From positions 1 through 5,072 of the forward strand of contig JAPCJV010000181.1 in assembly GCA_027886785.1 (NCBI GenBank): 5,072 nucleotides of DNA, read 5' to 3'. Shown piece after piece: positions 1-5,072 of this stretch. Position 1 is the first letter of the stretch. The number at the start of each line of letters is the position of its first letter. The notes under the pieces were generated by a model. The model ran no database searches and was not told the DNA's origin. It saw only the letters and a program-made list of their open reading frames with translations. The DNA comes from Nitrososphaerota archaeon (lineage in GTDB: Archaea; Thermoproteota; Nitrososphaeria; Nitrososphaerales; CADDZS01). Both the position numbers and the translations under genes were made by a program.

Positions 1-263
1 GTATTCTTGATTCCTCCACTCCCCGTAGAAAGTGGCTAGGTCTGGTTAAAGTACGCAGAGAATTTCAGGCGCACATCGTAACCATGGAAAACAGATTTGA
101 CGGGTCTTCAGTCTTAATCAGAGTGTTTGGGATCAACAACTTCGAACTCATGAATAATTTAGCTGTTGCACTGAGGCATAAATTGAGCGGACGTGAAGTG
201 AAGGTTCAATTAGTCCGAGAGACATCTAAAAAAGAAGTATTTCTTTCAGATTTTTCCATGTAA
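1..263 (+). CDS. C-terminal part of an unrecognised protein, cut by the left window edge
   Basis: The frame with codons beginning at base 3 is open from the window edge to a TAA at 261-263, giving 86 residues. I do not recognise the protein. The last 50 residues alternate a hydrophobic strand (LIRVFG), an amphipathic helix (FELMNNLAVALRHKL), a second strand (VKVQLVRET) and a short final strand, which suggests a small alpha/beta fold; this is inference. An in-frame ATG at 84-86 would give a complete protein of 59 residues, but no good Shine-Dalgarno site precedes it and the frame stays open upstream, so a truncated longer gene is more likely. A 65-base gap separates it from the next gene. Confidence 0.6.
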   Translation, partial: ILDSSTPRRKWLGLVKVRREFQAHIVTMENRFDGSSVLIRVFGINNFELMNNLAVALRHKLSGREVKVQLVRETSKKEVFLSDFSM

Positions 264-306
264 AAAAACGCTAATCAATGATAGATTATACGCCATAGTT
301 GATTCT

Positions 307-313
307 AAAGGAG
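307..313 (+). promoter_or_regulatory. Shine-Dalgarno site AAAGGAG with long spacing
   Basis: AAAGGAG lies 15 bases before the ATG at 329-331. That is longer than the 6-7 bases seen before the recombinase and small-protein genes here. It lies downstream of the other possible start, a TTG at 299, so it argues for the ATG. The gap holds ATTAAGTCTAAT (314-325), whose ends could pair over 4 bp and bring the site closer to the start codon; that folding is speculative. Confidence 0.55.
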
Positions 314-328
314 ATTAAGTCTAATAAA

Positions 329-874
329 ATGAGTCTCGGGAAACGAACATTTGTAGGTATCCGTCATCGTCTTGAAATAGATAGACCGATTGGGGAATAT
401 ATTCCATTCGGCGCTCCTGACGGACGAATTGGAAACACTCTTGTTGAACACAAGTCGCGAGTAAAACCAGGATTACAAGAAAATCAAAAATCTTGGCACG
501 ATTGGTTTGAAAAAGGTCAGATAACACCTAGCGTAATTATTTGTTTTACAGATTACACTGGAAAAGAACACTACTTCAAAAATCATAATGATTTTAAAAT
601 TGCCAGAGAAGATGAACGAAAACGTATTTTTTCTCTTTTAGGAAGGTCTGTAGGCAAGAAGTACGGACATACTAATGGACTTATATATGGATTAAAAAAT
701 GTAGAAAGCGGGCAACTGGCGTCCTTAAGAACAAAAGAACATCAAAGAAGTGCAGGTCTTAAAGGAGGACGAGCTGGTGGCGGCCGAGGAGCGCGTATAC
801 AAATAGAAAAAGGGATAGGTATATTTGCTCTTGGATACAAACCTCCCGGTCGTCCCAAGAAAAATAAGTCTTGA
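329..874 (+). CDS. Phage protein with homing-endonuclease-like glycine-rich basic tail
   Basis: A 181-residue protein. The last 40 residues are glycine-rich and basic (KGGRAGGGRGARIQ at 145-158, then EKGIGIFALGY at 160-170), followed by an AT-hook-like PPGRPKK (172-178). Similar GGK/GGR tails with a GIGIFA or GIHA element occur in phage proteins linked to HNH homing endonucleases, which suggests DNA binding. No convincing HNH or GIY-YIG catalytic core is visible in residues 1-140, so nuclease activity is not claimed. It could be a standalone DNA-binding accessory protein or a reduced homing protein. The ATG start is preferred over an in-frame TTG at 299 because of the AAAGGAG at 307-313. The gene is much richer in A and T than the recombinase after it; one 60-base line (541-600) has only 14 G or C. 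This suggests separate acquisition. Confidence 0.75.
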   Translation: MSLGKRTFVGIRHRLEIDRPIGEYIPFGAPDGRIGNTLVEHKSRVKPGLQENQKSWHDWFEKGQITPSVIICFTDYTGKEHYFKNHNDFKIAREDERKRIFSLLGRSVGKKYGHTNGLIYGLKNVESGQLASLRTKEHQRSAGLKGGRAGGGRGARIQIEKGIGIFALGYKPPGRPKKNKS

Positions 875-916
875 CAACCCCCATTAATTATGAAACAATG
901 ATAATGGAGATTAAAA

Positions 917-1825
917 ATGATCTTTGAAAAACAATTCGATACTTTCTGGAGTCAACTTACTGCTCGAAAAAGAAACCCGCCTAAACCTGCAACTCTTGCT
1001 GCATATCGATCCTACTGGAAAAATTGGGTGAATCCAGAGATAGGGCGGCTCGAAGTTTCTCAAGTTGAAAATGGTGCAATGAAAGGACTTGTGTCCAAAC
1101 TGGCCTCGGTTAACCTATCCCCGGCCACGATTGCCGGTATCACCCAACTAGTCAAAGGAATTGTAGCCTCCGCCATAGATGACAACGGTAACTGCCTCTA
1201 TGTACGGAAATGGAACGCTGAATTCATTGACCAGCCTGTCATCCAAGACCAAGATGCCCCTGTAATAGGTCGAGAAGCCCTCTCCGAGGCGATTTCCCGA
1301 GCTCAGGGGCAATCCCGCACTCTATACGCCTTGCTGGCGGGTAGCGGGCTTAGAATCTCAGAAGCCCTGGCTCTGAAGGTAGGGCCCCGACCTGGATCCT
1401 CATATTGGGATCCCGACCAATCAAAACTTGTCATCCGAAAGGCTCTTTACCGCGGCAAGGAACAGTCGACTAAGACCGCGGCCGGCGTACGAGAAGTAGA
1501 CCTGGCCCCTGAACTCAACACCTTTCTCATGCAGAACGTACCACAAAATGATACTTTCTGCTTCTCAAACCAGAACGGGACTCCTCTTCGACTTGGAACA
1601 GCCTATGCTATCAAAGATGAATTAGGACTGCCTGGGTTTCATAGTTTCCGTCGTTTTCGAATAACGCACCTAGAAAATCAGGGAGTGCCGCGGGGACTGG
1701 TGATGTTTTGGACGGGTCACGCAGGAAAGGATGTCCACGATCGATATGTAAGACTGGACAAAGACGTCGAGGCAAGAAAAGAATGGGCTAATCGGGCAGG
1801 TGTCGGTTTTTCAATTCCACAATAA
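917..1825 (+). CDS. Tyrosine recombinase / phage-type integrase
   Basis: A 302-residue site-specific recombinase that would cut and rejoin DNA through a 3'-phosphotyrosine intermediate. Residues 1 to about 105 form a helical core-binding (SAM-like) domain with a WxxxxxPxIGxLxVSQV pattern at its start. Residues 113-302 form the catalytic domain. All expected active-site residues are visible: Arg146 in AGSGLRISEAL, Lys186 in STKTAAGVRE, His242 and Arg245 in HSFRRFR, His268 in WTGHAG and nucleophile Tyr277 in HDRY. His268 and Tyr277 are 9 residues apart, as is usual. The length is normal for the family and the protein looks intact. The ATG is preceded by GGAG at 906-909 with a 7-base gap. It probably shares a transcript with the next gene, 12 bases downstream. 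Whether it works as an integrase, resolvase or inversion enzyme cannot be told; no paired attachment sites were found by eye. Confidence 0.95.
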   Translation: MIFEKQFDTFWSQLTARKRNPPKPATLAAYRSYWKNWVNPEIGRLEVSQVENGAMKGLVSKLASVNLSPATIAGITQLVKGIVASAIDDNGNCLYVRKWNAEFIDQPVIQDQDAPVIGREALSEAISRAQGQSRTLYALLAGSGLRISEALALKVGPRPGSSYWDPDQSKLVIRKALYRGKEQSTKTAAGVREVDLAPELNTFLMQNVPQNDTFCFSNQNGTPLRLGTAYAIKDELGLPGFHSFRRFRITHLENQGVPRGLVMFWTGHAGKDVHDRYVRLDKDVEARKEWANRAGVGFSIPQ

Positions 1826-1837
1826 AGGAGAAAAATA

Positions 1838-2185
1838 ATGGGTCACACGGTTGGGGATCAAGCGAAGAGATCGTCTGCAAAATCAGAGAAGAAAGTAGTA
1901 GAAGAATTGACATTCGAAAAAGCTTTAGGACATATCCGAGAGAATATCAACATTGGCCATGCAGTGCCCGCTGATCGATGGAAGATGCTTTTGGTAGAGT
2001 ATGATCGACTCCTTGAAAAGCTGGAATCAAAAGAGCGAGACTTGGAGAATGAGAGAATCGCAGGAGATGCCTTACAAAAACGGAACGAAGAACTTGAATC
2101 GACCGTACGAGTGATGGAAGCACAGGCAAATATTCCTGTGCCAGATGCGACAGGCGATCCGACGGATCCGGGAGCCGATCACTGA
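1838..2185 (+). CDS. Small coiled-coil protein downstream of the recombinase
   Basis: A 115-residue protein I do not recognise. The N-terminus (1-22) is basic and probably disordered. Residues about 47-95 are rich in Leu, Glu, Lys and Arg in heptad-like spacing and predict a long coiled coil. The tail (about 98-115) is acidic and rich in Pro, Asp and Gly, again likely disordered. There is no signal peptide or membrane segment. A strong AAAGGAG at 1824-1830, 7 bases before the ATG, overlaps the stop of the recombinase gene, so the two are probably translated from one message. An accessory partner of the recombinase, such as a directionality factor or oligomerisation subunit, is possible from position only; it has no visible winged-helix or other DNA-binding fold. 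Its last bases overlap the end of the opposing gene by 7 bases. Confidence 0.8.
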   Translation: MGHTVGDQAKRSSAKSEKKVVEELTFEKALGHIRENINIGHAVPADRWKMLLVEYDRLLEKLESKERDLENERIAGDALQKRNEELESTVRVMEAQANIPVPDATGDPTDPGADH

Positions 2186-2748
2186 TTTTGAATCGGTTTC
2201 AAATCACCTTTCAAGACTAAACCGAAGAAAACATCCTCAATTACCTTGGCAGTGATATCTGTTCGGCCAGCCAGTACTTGGCTCAACTTCGCTCGATTCT
2301 GAGCAGTATCATATCGCTTCCAAGATCCGTTACTCTTAACGAATTCAGAAACAGCCATAACAGTACCCCTGGCCTGCCCGATCTCCACGAAAGGCTTTCG
2401 ATCCTTGATCTGTTGAGCAAACTCATTGGCTCGCTTCTCCGCATCTGCTCCGTAGAATTCACAAATCATACCGTCCAAATCGCAAACCCACCAATTCGGA
2501 TACTCTTTGCTTTTGTAAACCTGGATGTTATCGTACCGACGAGACAAGAATGTAGTGGATTTTACTTCGTTAGGAACAAAATCGGGCAGAGTCTCATGCG
2601 CTGTAAATAACGGTGTGGTCGAATCAGGCACTATATTTTTGCAGATAAACTCCAATTCGTGATCTGCCCAACGGTCATCGAGTTCGGCTTTCCATTTCTG
2701 GAATTCTTTGTCGCGCCTATACCGCTCATTATCGTCACGTCTATCCAT
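2179..2748 (-). CDS. Unrecognised 189-residue protein, last gene of the minus-strand unit
   Basis: No family recognised. The first 30 residues are highly charged (MDRRDDNERYRRDKEFQKWK) and likely helical. The middle holds EYPNWWVCDLDGMICEFYG (82-100), which looks like a beta-hairpin module ('W-V-D-x-DG') seen in various small phage proteins, followed by a charged helix (AEKRANEFAQQI, 103-114). The C-terminal part (about 130-186) is helical, with LAGRTDITAKVIEDVFFGLVLKG resembling a small helix-turn-helix-like bundle; that is inference. No signal peptide or membrane segment is seen. The start is well supported by AGGGGG at 2755-2760, 6 bases before the ATG. The gap after the glycosyltransferase stop is only 12 bases, so the two are probably cotranscribed. 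A role in the same sugar-modification pathway is possible by position alone. Confidence 0.85.
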   Translation of the reverse strand: MDRRDDNERYRRDKEFQKWKAELDDRWADHELEFICKNIVPDSTTPLFTAHETLPDFVPNEVKSTTFLSRRYDNIQVYKSKEYPNWWVCDLDGMICEFYGADAEKRANEFAQQIKDRKPFVEIGQARGTVMAVSEFVKSNGSWKRYDTAQNRAKLSQVLAGRTDITAKVIEDVFFGLVLKGDLKPIQNQ

Positions 2749-2760
2749 GATTCGCCCCCT

Positions 2761-3552
2761 TCAGTAGGGCTCAAAATCTTGTGAATATCTTCCCTTAGGA
2801 TCAATCGTCGGAAGCAATGCTTTAAGTTGTTCGACTCGATCTTGAATAGATCCGACTTTCAATTTGAATTCAGGAAGCCGATCATAATAATGGAAACCCT
2901 GATGAACTGCCACGGAAGGATCCGCACACAGCACCTTCCCACCTGTGGATCGAATGACCTTACGAATCAAGCCGTCGTCCAGCGGGCCGTCCATTCCGTC
3001 CATCGTTGGAAAATGCTTCTTGAGATAAGTTCTGGGTTCCGAAAAATATTCTTCACAAATGTGAGGAATCACTTGCGCAAATTTGTCTCGGCGATAGCAC
3101 GTACCCGGATTACTATAGAAGTCAGGAGGCATGTGACCACAACGACGGGCACAAGTAACAAAATAATCGTTTGAATCATGCTGCTCCTTATGCCACTGAA
3201 AGAAATTTGGACGCACCGCCACATCTTCTTCAACAAGATAAATGAACTCGGCACCCATCTCGTAACCCGATTTTAAAGCATTCAAAATGTTCCAACAACC
3301 ACTCAAAACAGAAATATGCTCGCCGGCTCGAAAGATCTCAGCCGTCGGCAAATAGGTGTCACGACAGTATTCCACGTCATCTAACTGCTGATCTGTCGCA
3401 GTATCGAGAAAGATTCTAATGTCGAGATGCTCGGCTTCCGGTGTCTGACTAAGCCTTTCCAGAGTTAGCGCCAGAAACTCCGGACGCTTTAACGTCGGAA
3501 TCACTACCACTGAACTGTTCTGTAGCTCCACCTTCATTCTCCCAAATTGCAT
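2761..3552 (-). CDS. Glycosyltransferase, GT-A fold (GT2/GT13-like)
   Basis: Up to 263 residues. The N-terminus has the nucleotide-sugar binding strand of GT-A enzymes (VVVIPTLKRPEFLALTLERL, about 15-34). IYLVEEDVAVRPNFFQW (104-120) carries an acidic triplet, Glu108-Glu109-Asp110, in the position of the metal-binding DxD. It resembles the EDD-plus-PNFF pattern of GT13 N-acetylglucosaminyltransferases more than classic GT2 DxD. DGMDGPLDDGL (185-195) may hold the catalytic acidic residue, and His217 and His221 in VHQGFHYY may help bind metal. There is no membrane segment, so it is probably soluble. The sugar and acceptor are unknown. The start is uncertain: the ATG at 3550-3552 has no Shine-Dalgarno site, whereas a GTG at 3529-3531 has GGGAG 7 bases upstream and is the better-supported start; an ATG at 3535-3537 is a third choice. 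All lie inside the upstream small gene. Confidence 0.88.
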   Translation of the reverse strand: MQFGRMKVELQNSSVVVIPTLKRPEFLALTLERLSQTPEAEHLDIRIFLDTATDQQLDDVEYCRDTYLPTAEIFRAGEHISVLSGCWNILNALKSGYEMGAEFIYLVEEDVAVRPNFFQWHKEQHDSNDYFVTCARRCGHMPPDFYSNPGTCYRRDKFAQVIPHICEEYFSEPRTYLKKHFPTMDGMDGPLDDGLIRKVIRSTGGKVLCADPSVAVHQGFHYYDRLPEFKLKVGSIQDRVEQLKALLPTIDPKGRYSQDFEPY

Positions 3553-3643
3553 CCCAACGTGCTTGACTGACTTCTCCGCCCATTGGGGGAAATTGCGCTT
3601 TTGCCATGCCGCGGGCCAACTTATCTCCGGCTCCTGTTCCCAT
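3449..3643 (-). CDS. 64-residue small protein overlapping the glycosyltransferase start
   Basis: A small gene with an excellent start: AAAGGAG 6 bases before the ATG, and a strong promoter just upstream. Residues 1-39 look like real coding sequence (KLARGMAKAQFPPMGGEVSQ, then RWDAIWENEGG), with a pattern like short phage proteins of unknown function. Residues 40-64 are a Ser/Gly/Ala-rich low-complexity tail. They are encoded by the same bases as the N-terminus of the glycosyltransferase, read in another frame, so the tail is probably a by-product of the overlap. The overlap is 83 to 104 bases, depending on the glycosyltransferase start. Translation of this gene may couple to that of the glycosyltransferase. 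Another reading is that a +1 frameshift, biological or from sequencing, separates one original gene into two. No function is assigned. Confidence 0.7.
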   Translation of the reverse strand: MGTGAGDKLARGMAKAQFPPMGGEVSQARWDAIWENEGGATEQFSGSDSDVKASGVSGANSGKA

Positions 3644-3649
3644 TGTATT

Positions 3650-3656
3650 CTCCTTT
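3650..3656 (-). promoter_or_regulatory. Shine-Dalgarno site for the 64-residue gene
   Basis: The minus strand reads AAAGGAG, 6 bases before the ATG at 3643. It is the best ribosome site in this part of the unit. It is the main evidence that the small overlapping frame is a real gene rather than a shadow of the glycosyltransferase. Confidence 0.8.
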
Positions 3657-3660
3657 CGAA

Positions 3661-3677
3661 ATTAGACCTACTCTAAT
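3661..3677. promoter_or_regulatory. Perfect 6-bp inverted repeat over the predicted transcription start; candidate operator
   Basis: ATTAGA-CCTAC-TCTAAT: two perfect 6-bp arms around a 5-base centre. On the minus strand it begins immediately after the -10 box and spans the predicted start near 3671, the usual place for a repressor operator. Only part of it would be in the message, so a leader hairpin is less likely. No repressor gene is visible in the window. The arms are short and AT-rich, so chance is possible. Confidence 0.4.
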
Positions 3678-3706
3678 AGAATATCACAGTTTTCGGGTTT
3701 TGTCAA
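3678..3706 (-). promoter_or_regulatory. Sigma-70 type promoter for the 64-residue gene, GT-A glycosyltransferase and 189-residue gene
   Basis: On the minus strand, a perfect -35 box TTGACA (3701-3706), a 17-base spacer, and a -10 box TATTCT (3678-3683; 4 of 6 match) with the extended TGn just before it (TGA at 3684-3686). The predicted start is near 3671, leaving a leader of about 27 bases that carries the AAAGGAG site. It lies in the 71-base gap between the GT4-like gene and the small gene, so the downstream three genes can be expressed separately from the GT4-like gene. Confidence 0.75.
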
Positions 3707-3714
3707 GCTATTTT

Positions 3715-4797
3715 TCAATATACTAATTCTTTGATCCACTTCACCGCTGCCTGCCAAAATGTCAACGGCTCTCCCCCGAGATACTTCAACCAATGTTCCA
3801 CCCCTTCTTCGTTCTGCCTCTCAATCGCCCTAATACCGTCAAAGATGGCATTGGGGTTGCATAAGAGTTTGACGCCCACCCGTGCGATGTCCAAAGCATC
3901 ATCTGAGTCAGCTTTCCAACTTTTGGGTGCCCAAACAATCGCACTCGAGACCACGGACGGCACGCCGCAATAAATCCCATCTGCTGTAATCATGTTGAAA
4001 GATTCAGTATAGGAAGGCTGCAACAGAAGATCCATTTGACTGACCAACTCTATGAATTCCTCCCAAGGCTGCCAGCCGTGCTTAATCAACTCCACGCCGT
4101 CAAGACATCCACACATCGCATCAATGGAACGGGTGACATCTCCTCCGTTCCCTTCACCGCCCGCGCTCATGTGAATTTCTATCGGAACATCTAGTTCTTT
4201 ATGAATCGCCACAGCTGCGCCGGCCGCTGTCATGAAATTCTTAAGGGGACGTATGGCACCGAATATCCCTATTTTGATCGTGCTGATCCCGTCCCAGGCG
4301 TCCTTCCTAATTTTAGATAGTGGATACAAGTTTGGGAGATACACAATTCTCTGCCCGTAAACCTTCCTCATCCACCTTACGAACCGCAGAGAGTTCCCGC
4401 CCACCTTTATGTTATCGTATATTTCGGACAACTCTAAGGCGCTCAAGATGTTCTTCATACCCAAAGGATCGGCCTGCAAAAATCCGACGTTGGAGTGGGA
4501 CTCTATCACAAATTGAATTTCCGGAAACCCCTTTATGAGCTGCTCCATATCGTACTTACTCAACCATGGCGCAGATACGATGACATTCGTAAGTGAATCT
4601 TCATGTTCTCCGTTGTACTCGATAATTGAATTCACGAGGTCTATATTGTTGGTCACAGGGAAGACTGCGGTTCTTACCCCATATTGATGAAGAACACGAG
4701 CATTGGTAAGAGCGGCAACACACAAACCGATGTGAGATATTCCCACCCAACTTGAAAAATTTTTAAAAGCTATAGCTACTCTAAATTCGGCCTCCAT
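3715..4797 (-). CDS. Glycosyltransferase, GT-B fold (GT4-like)
   Basis: A 360-residue enzyme likely to transfer a sugar from a nucleotide sugar to an unknown acceptor. The N-terminal Rossmann domain (about 1-165) contains SSWVGISHIGLCVAAL (15-30), like the glycine-rich donor/acceptor loop, and HSNVGF (101-106). The C-terminal domain starts at IKIGIFGAIRPLKNF (174-188), the strand and Arg/Lys loop typical of GT4 donor sites. MDLLLQPSYTESFNMITADG (255-274) is the region of the E-x7-E motif: Glu265 is present, while the second position is Asp273, a conservative change. A GVPSVVSS turn (278-285) follows, as in the family. There is no membrane segment. The ATG start overlaps the end of the upstream endonuclease-like gene by 17 bases, with an AAGGA site inside that gene. 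No terminator is seen before the promoter downstream. Confidence 0.9.
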   Translation of the reverse strand: MEAEFRVAIAFKNFSSWVGISHIGLCVAALTNARVLHQYGVRTAVFPVTNNIDLVNSIIEYNGEHEDSLTNVIVSAPWLSKYDMEQLIKGFPEIQFVIESHSNVGFLQADPLGMKNILSALELSEIYDNIKVGGNSLRFVRWMRKVYGQRIVYLPNLYPLSKIRKDAWDGISTIKIGIFGAIRPLKNFMTAAGAAVAIHKELDVPIEIHMSAGGEGNGGDVTRSIDAMCGCLDGVELIKHGWQPWEEFIELVSQMDLLLQPSYTESFNMITADGIYCGVPSVVSSAIVWAPKSWKADSDDALDIARVGVKLLCNPNAIFDGIRAIERQNEEGVEHWLKYLGGEPLTFWQAAVKWIKELVY

Positions 4798-5072
4798 TAG
4801 CCCACATCCTTTTCAATCCCTCAGATATGTTATATTTATGCTCTTCAGTAAGAGATCTTCCTTTTTGATTCTCATGTAACTTTTTCCACTTCAAATCTTC
4901 TTCTTCGCTCTTAATCCGACCTTTATTTGCTTTAGATATCTTAACTCGTGTTTCTGCGGAAACAACATGCCCTCTTTGAGCTTCAGATATCTTAAATCCC
5001 CAAGTAATTTTTCTTCCTTTCATTGACTCTGATCTTTTTTGTTTAGTTTTTAAAGATTGTTTTCTTCCAGTA
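4781..5072 (-). CDS. C-terminal part of a NUMOD3-containing homing-endonuclease-like protein, cut by the right window edge
   Basis: The frame is open from the window edge to a TAG at 4781-4783, giving 96 residues. Four tandem repeats of about 16-20 residues are visible, with the NUMOD3 pattern KGR-x-S-x-E-x-x-x-KIS-x-A: GRKITWGFKISEAQRG, SAETRVKISKANKG, SEEEDLKWKKLHENQKG and LTEEHKYNISEGLKRMW. NUMOD3 is a DNA-binding module found at the C-terminus of GIY-YIG homing endonucleases of phages and introns, so the missing N-terminal part may hold a GIY-YIG nuclease domain; this is inferred, not seen. An internal ATG at 5021-5023 would give only 80 residues and is unlikely to be the true start. The region is AT-rich (about 37% GC by hand count over 4801-4980) compared with the glycosyltransferase genes. 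The last 17 bases overlap the GT4-like gene. Confidence 0.8.
   Translation of the reverse strand, partial: TGRKQSLKTKQKRSESMKGRKITWGFKISEAQRGHVVSAETRVKISKANKGRIKSEEEDLKWKKLHENQKGRSLTEEHKYNISEGLKRMWANGGRI
4807..4811 (-). promoter_or_regulatory. Shine-Dalgarno site for the GT4-like gene, inside the upstream coding frame
   Basis: The minus strand reads AAGGA, 9 bases before the ATG at 4797. It lies within the last codons of the NUMOD3 gene. This supports the chosen start and suggests that translation of the two genes is coupled, because the stop of the first lies 14 bases past the start of the second. Confidence 0.6.

Noticed and set aside
299..328. TTG at 299 as start of the homing-tail gene
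   Set aside because: No ribosome site before it; AAAGGAG lies after it and before the ATG at 329.
871..899. TTGACA at 871-876 with AACAAT 17 bases later, a possible promoter for the recombinase
   Set aside because: The -10 match is poor and the start would fall near 906, on the ribosome site itself, so it would give almost no leader. It may still be a weak promoter, but it is not supported enough to list.
2156..2170. Dense GATC/GGATCCG repeats near the end of the coiled-coil gene
   Set aside because: Explained by codons for the repeated Asp-Pro tail; too short to be a methylation or regulatory cluster.
2174..2197. Hairpin GCCGAT/ATCGGT at the convergent junction, a possible terminator
   Set aside because: Stem of only 5-6 pairs including a wobble, a 12-base loop, and no run of T on either side.
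2193..2225. 7-bp inverted repeat TCGGTTT/AAACCGA
   Set aside because: The 19-base loop, lack of a T-run and position inside the 189-residue gene make a terminator unlikely.
2278..2610. 110-residue plus-strand open frame
   Set aside because: Lies opposite the 189-residue gene, which has a good ribosome site and operon position; the plus frame has no family features.
2827..3174. 115-residue plus-strand open frame
   Set aside because: Antisense to conserved parts of the GT-A glycosyltransferase; a shadow.

Overview
The window looks like part of a bacteriophage or phage-derived accessory region. Eight genes have clear starts or ends and sit nearly end to end. All use bacterial Shine-Dalgarno sites, and one strong sigma-70 type promoter is visible. 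The gene types are typical of phages: two proteins with tails like those of homing endonucleases, a tyrosine recombinase, two glycosyltransferases and several small proteins I do not recognise. The host cannot be named from this sequence. No tRNA, rRNA, CRISPR array or full insertion sequence is seen, and no gene-free stretch reaches 300 bases.

Left part, plus strand: the C-terminal end of an unrecognised gene (1-263) is followed by an AT-rich gene (329-874). Its glycine-rich basic tail resembles those of phage homing endonuclease-associated proteins. Next come a tyrosine recombinase with all its catalytic residues (917-1825) and, 12 bases later, a small coiled-coil protein (1838-2185). The recombinase and the coiled-coil gene look like one transcription unit.

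Right part, minus strand, in transcription order: a gene that enters from the right edge and ends in NUMOD3-like repeats (4781-5072); a GT4-like glycosyltransferase (3715-4797) whose start overlaps the end of that gene; a strong promoter with a palindrome over its predicted start; a 64-residue small protein (3449-3643) whose end overlaps the next gene in another frame; a GT-A glycosyltransferase (2761-3552); and an unrecognised 189-residue protein (2179-2748). The two strands converge with a 7-base overlap of coding ends at 2179-2185.

The two glycosyltransferases probably act in one pathway that modifies a sugar, such as a surface polysaccharide, a virion protein or modified DNA; the acceptor cannot be told from sequence. 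The outer homing-type genes are AT-rich (roughly 35-37% GC in the lines counted by hand), while the core is near 50%, so the outer genes may be separate, later insertions. The points most worth checking are the overlapping 64-residue and glycosyltransferase genes, the promoter with its candidate operator, and the endonuclease-like gene joined to the start of a glycosyltransferase gene.
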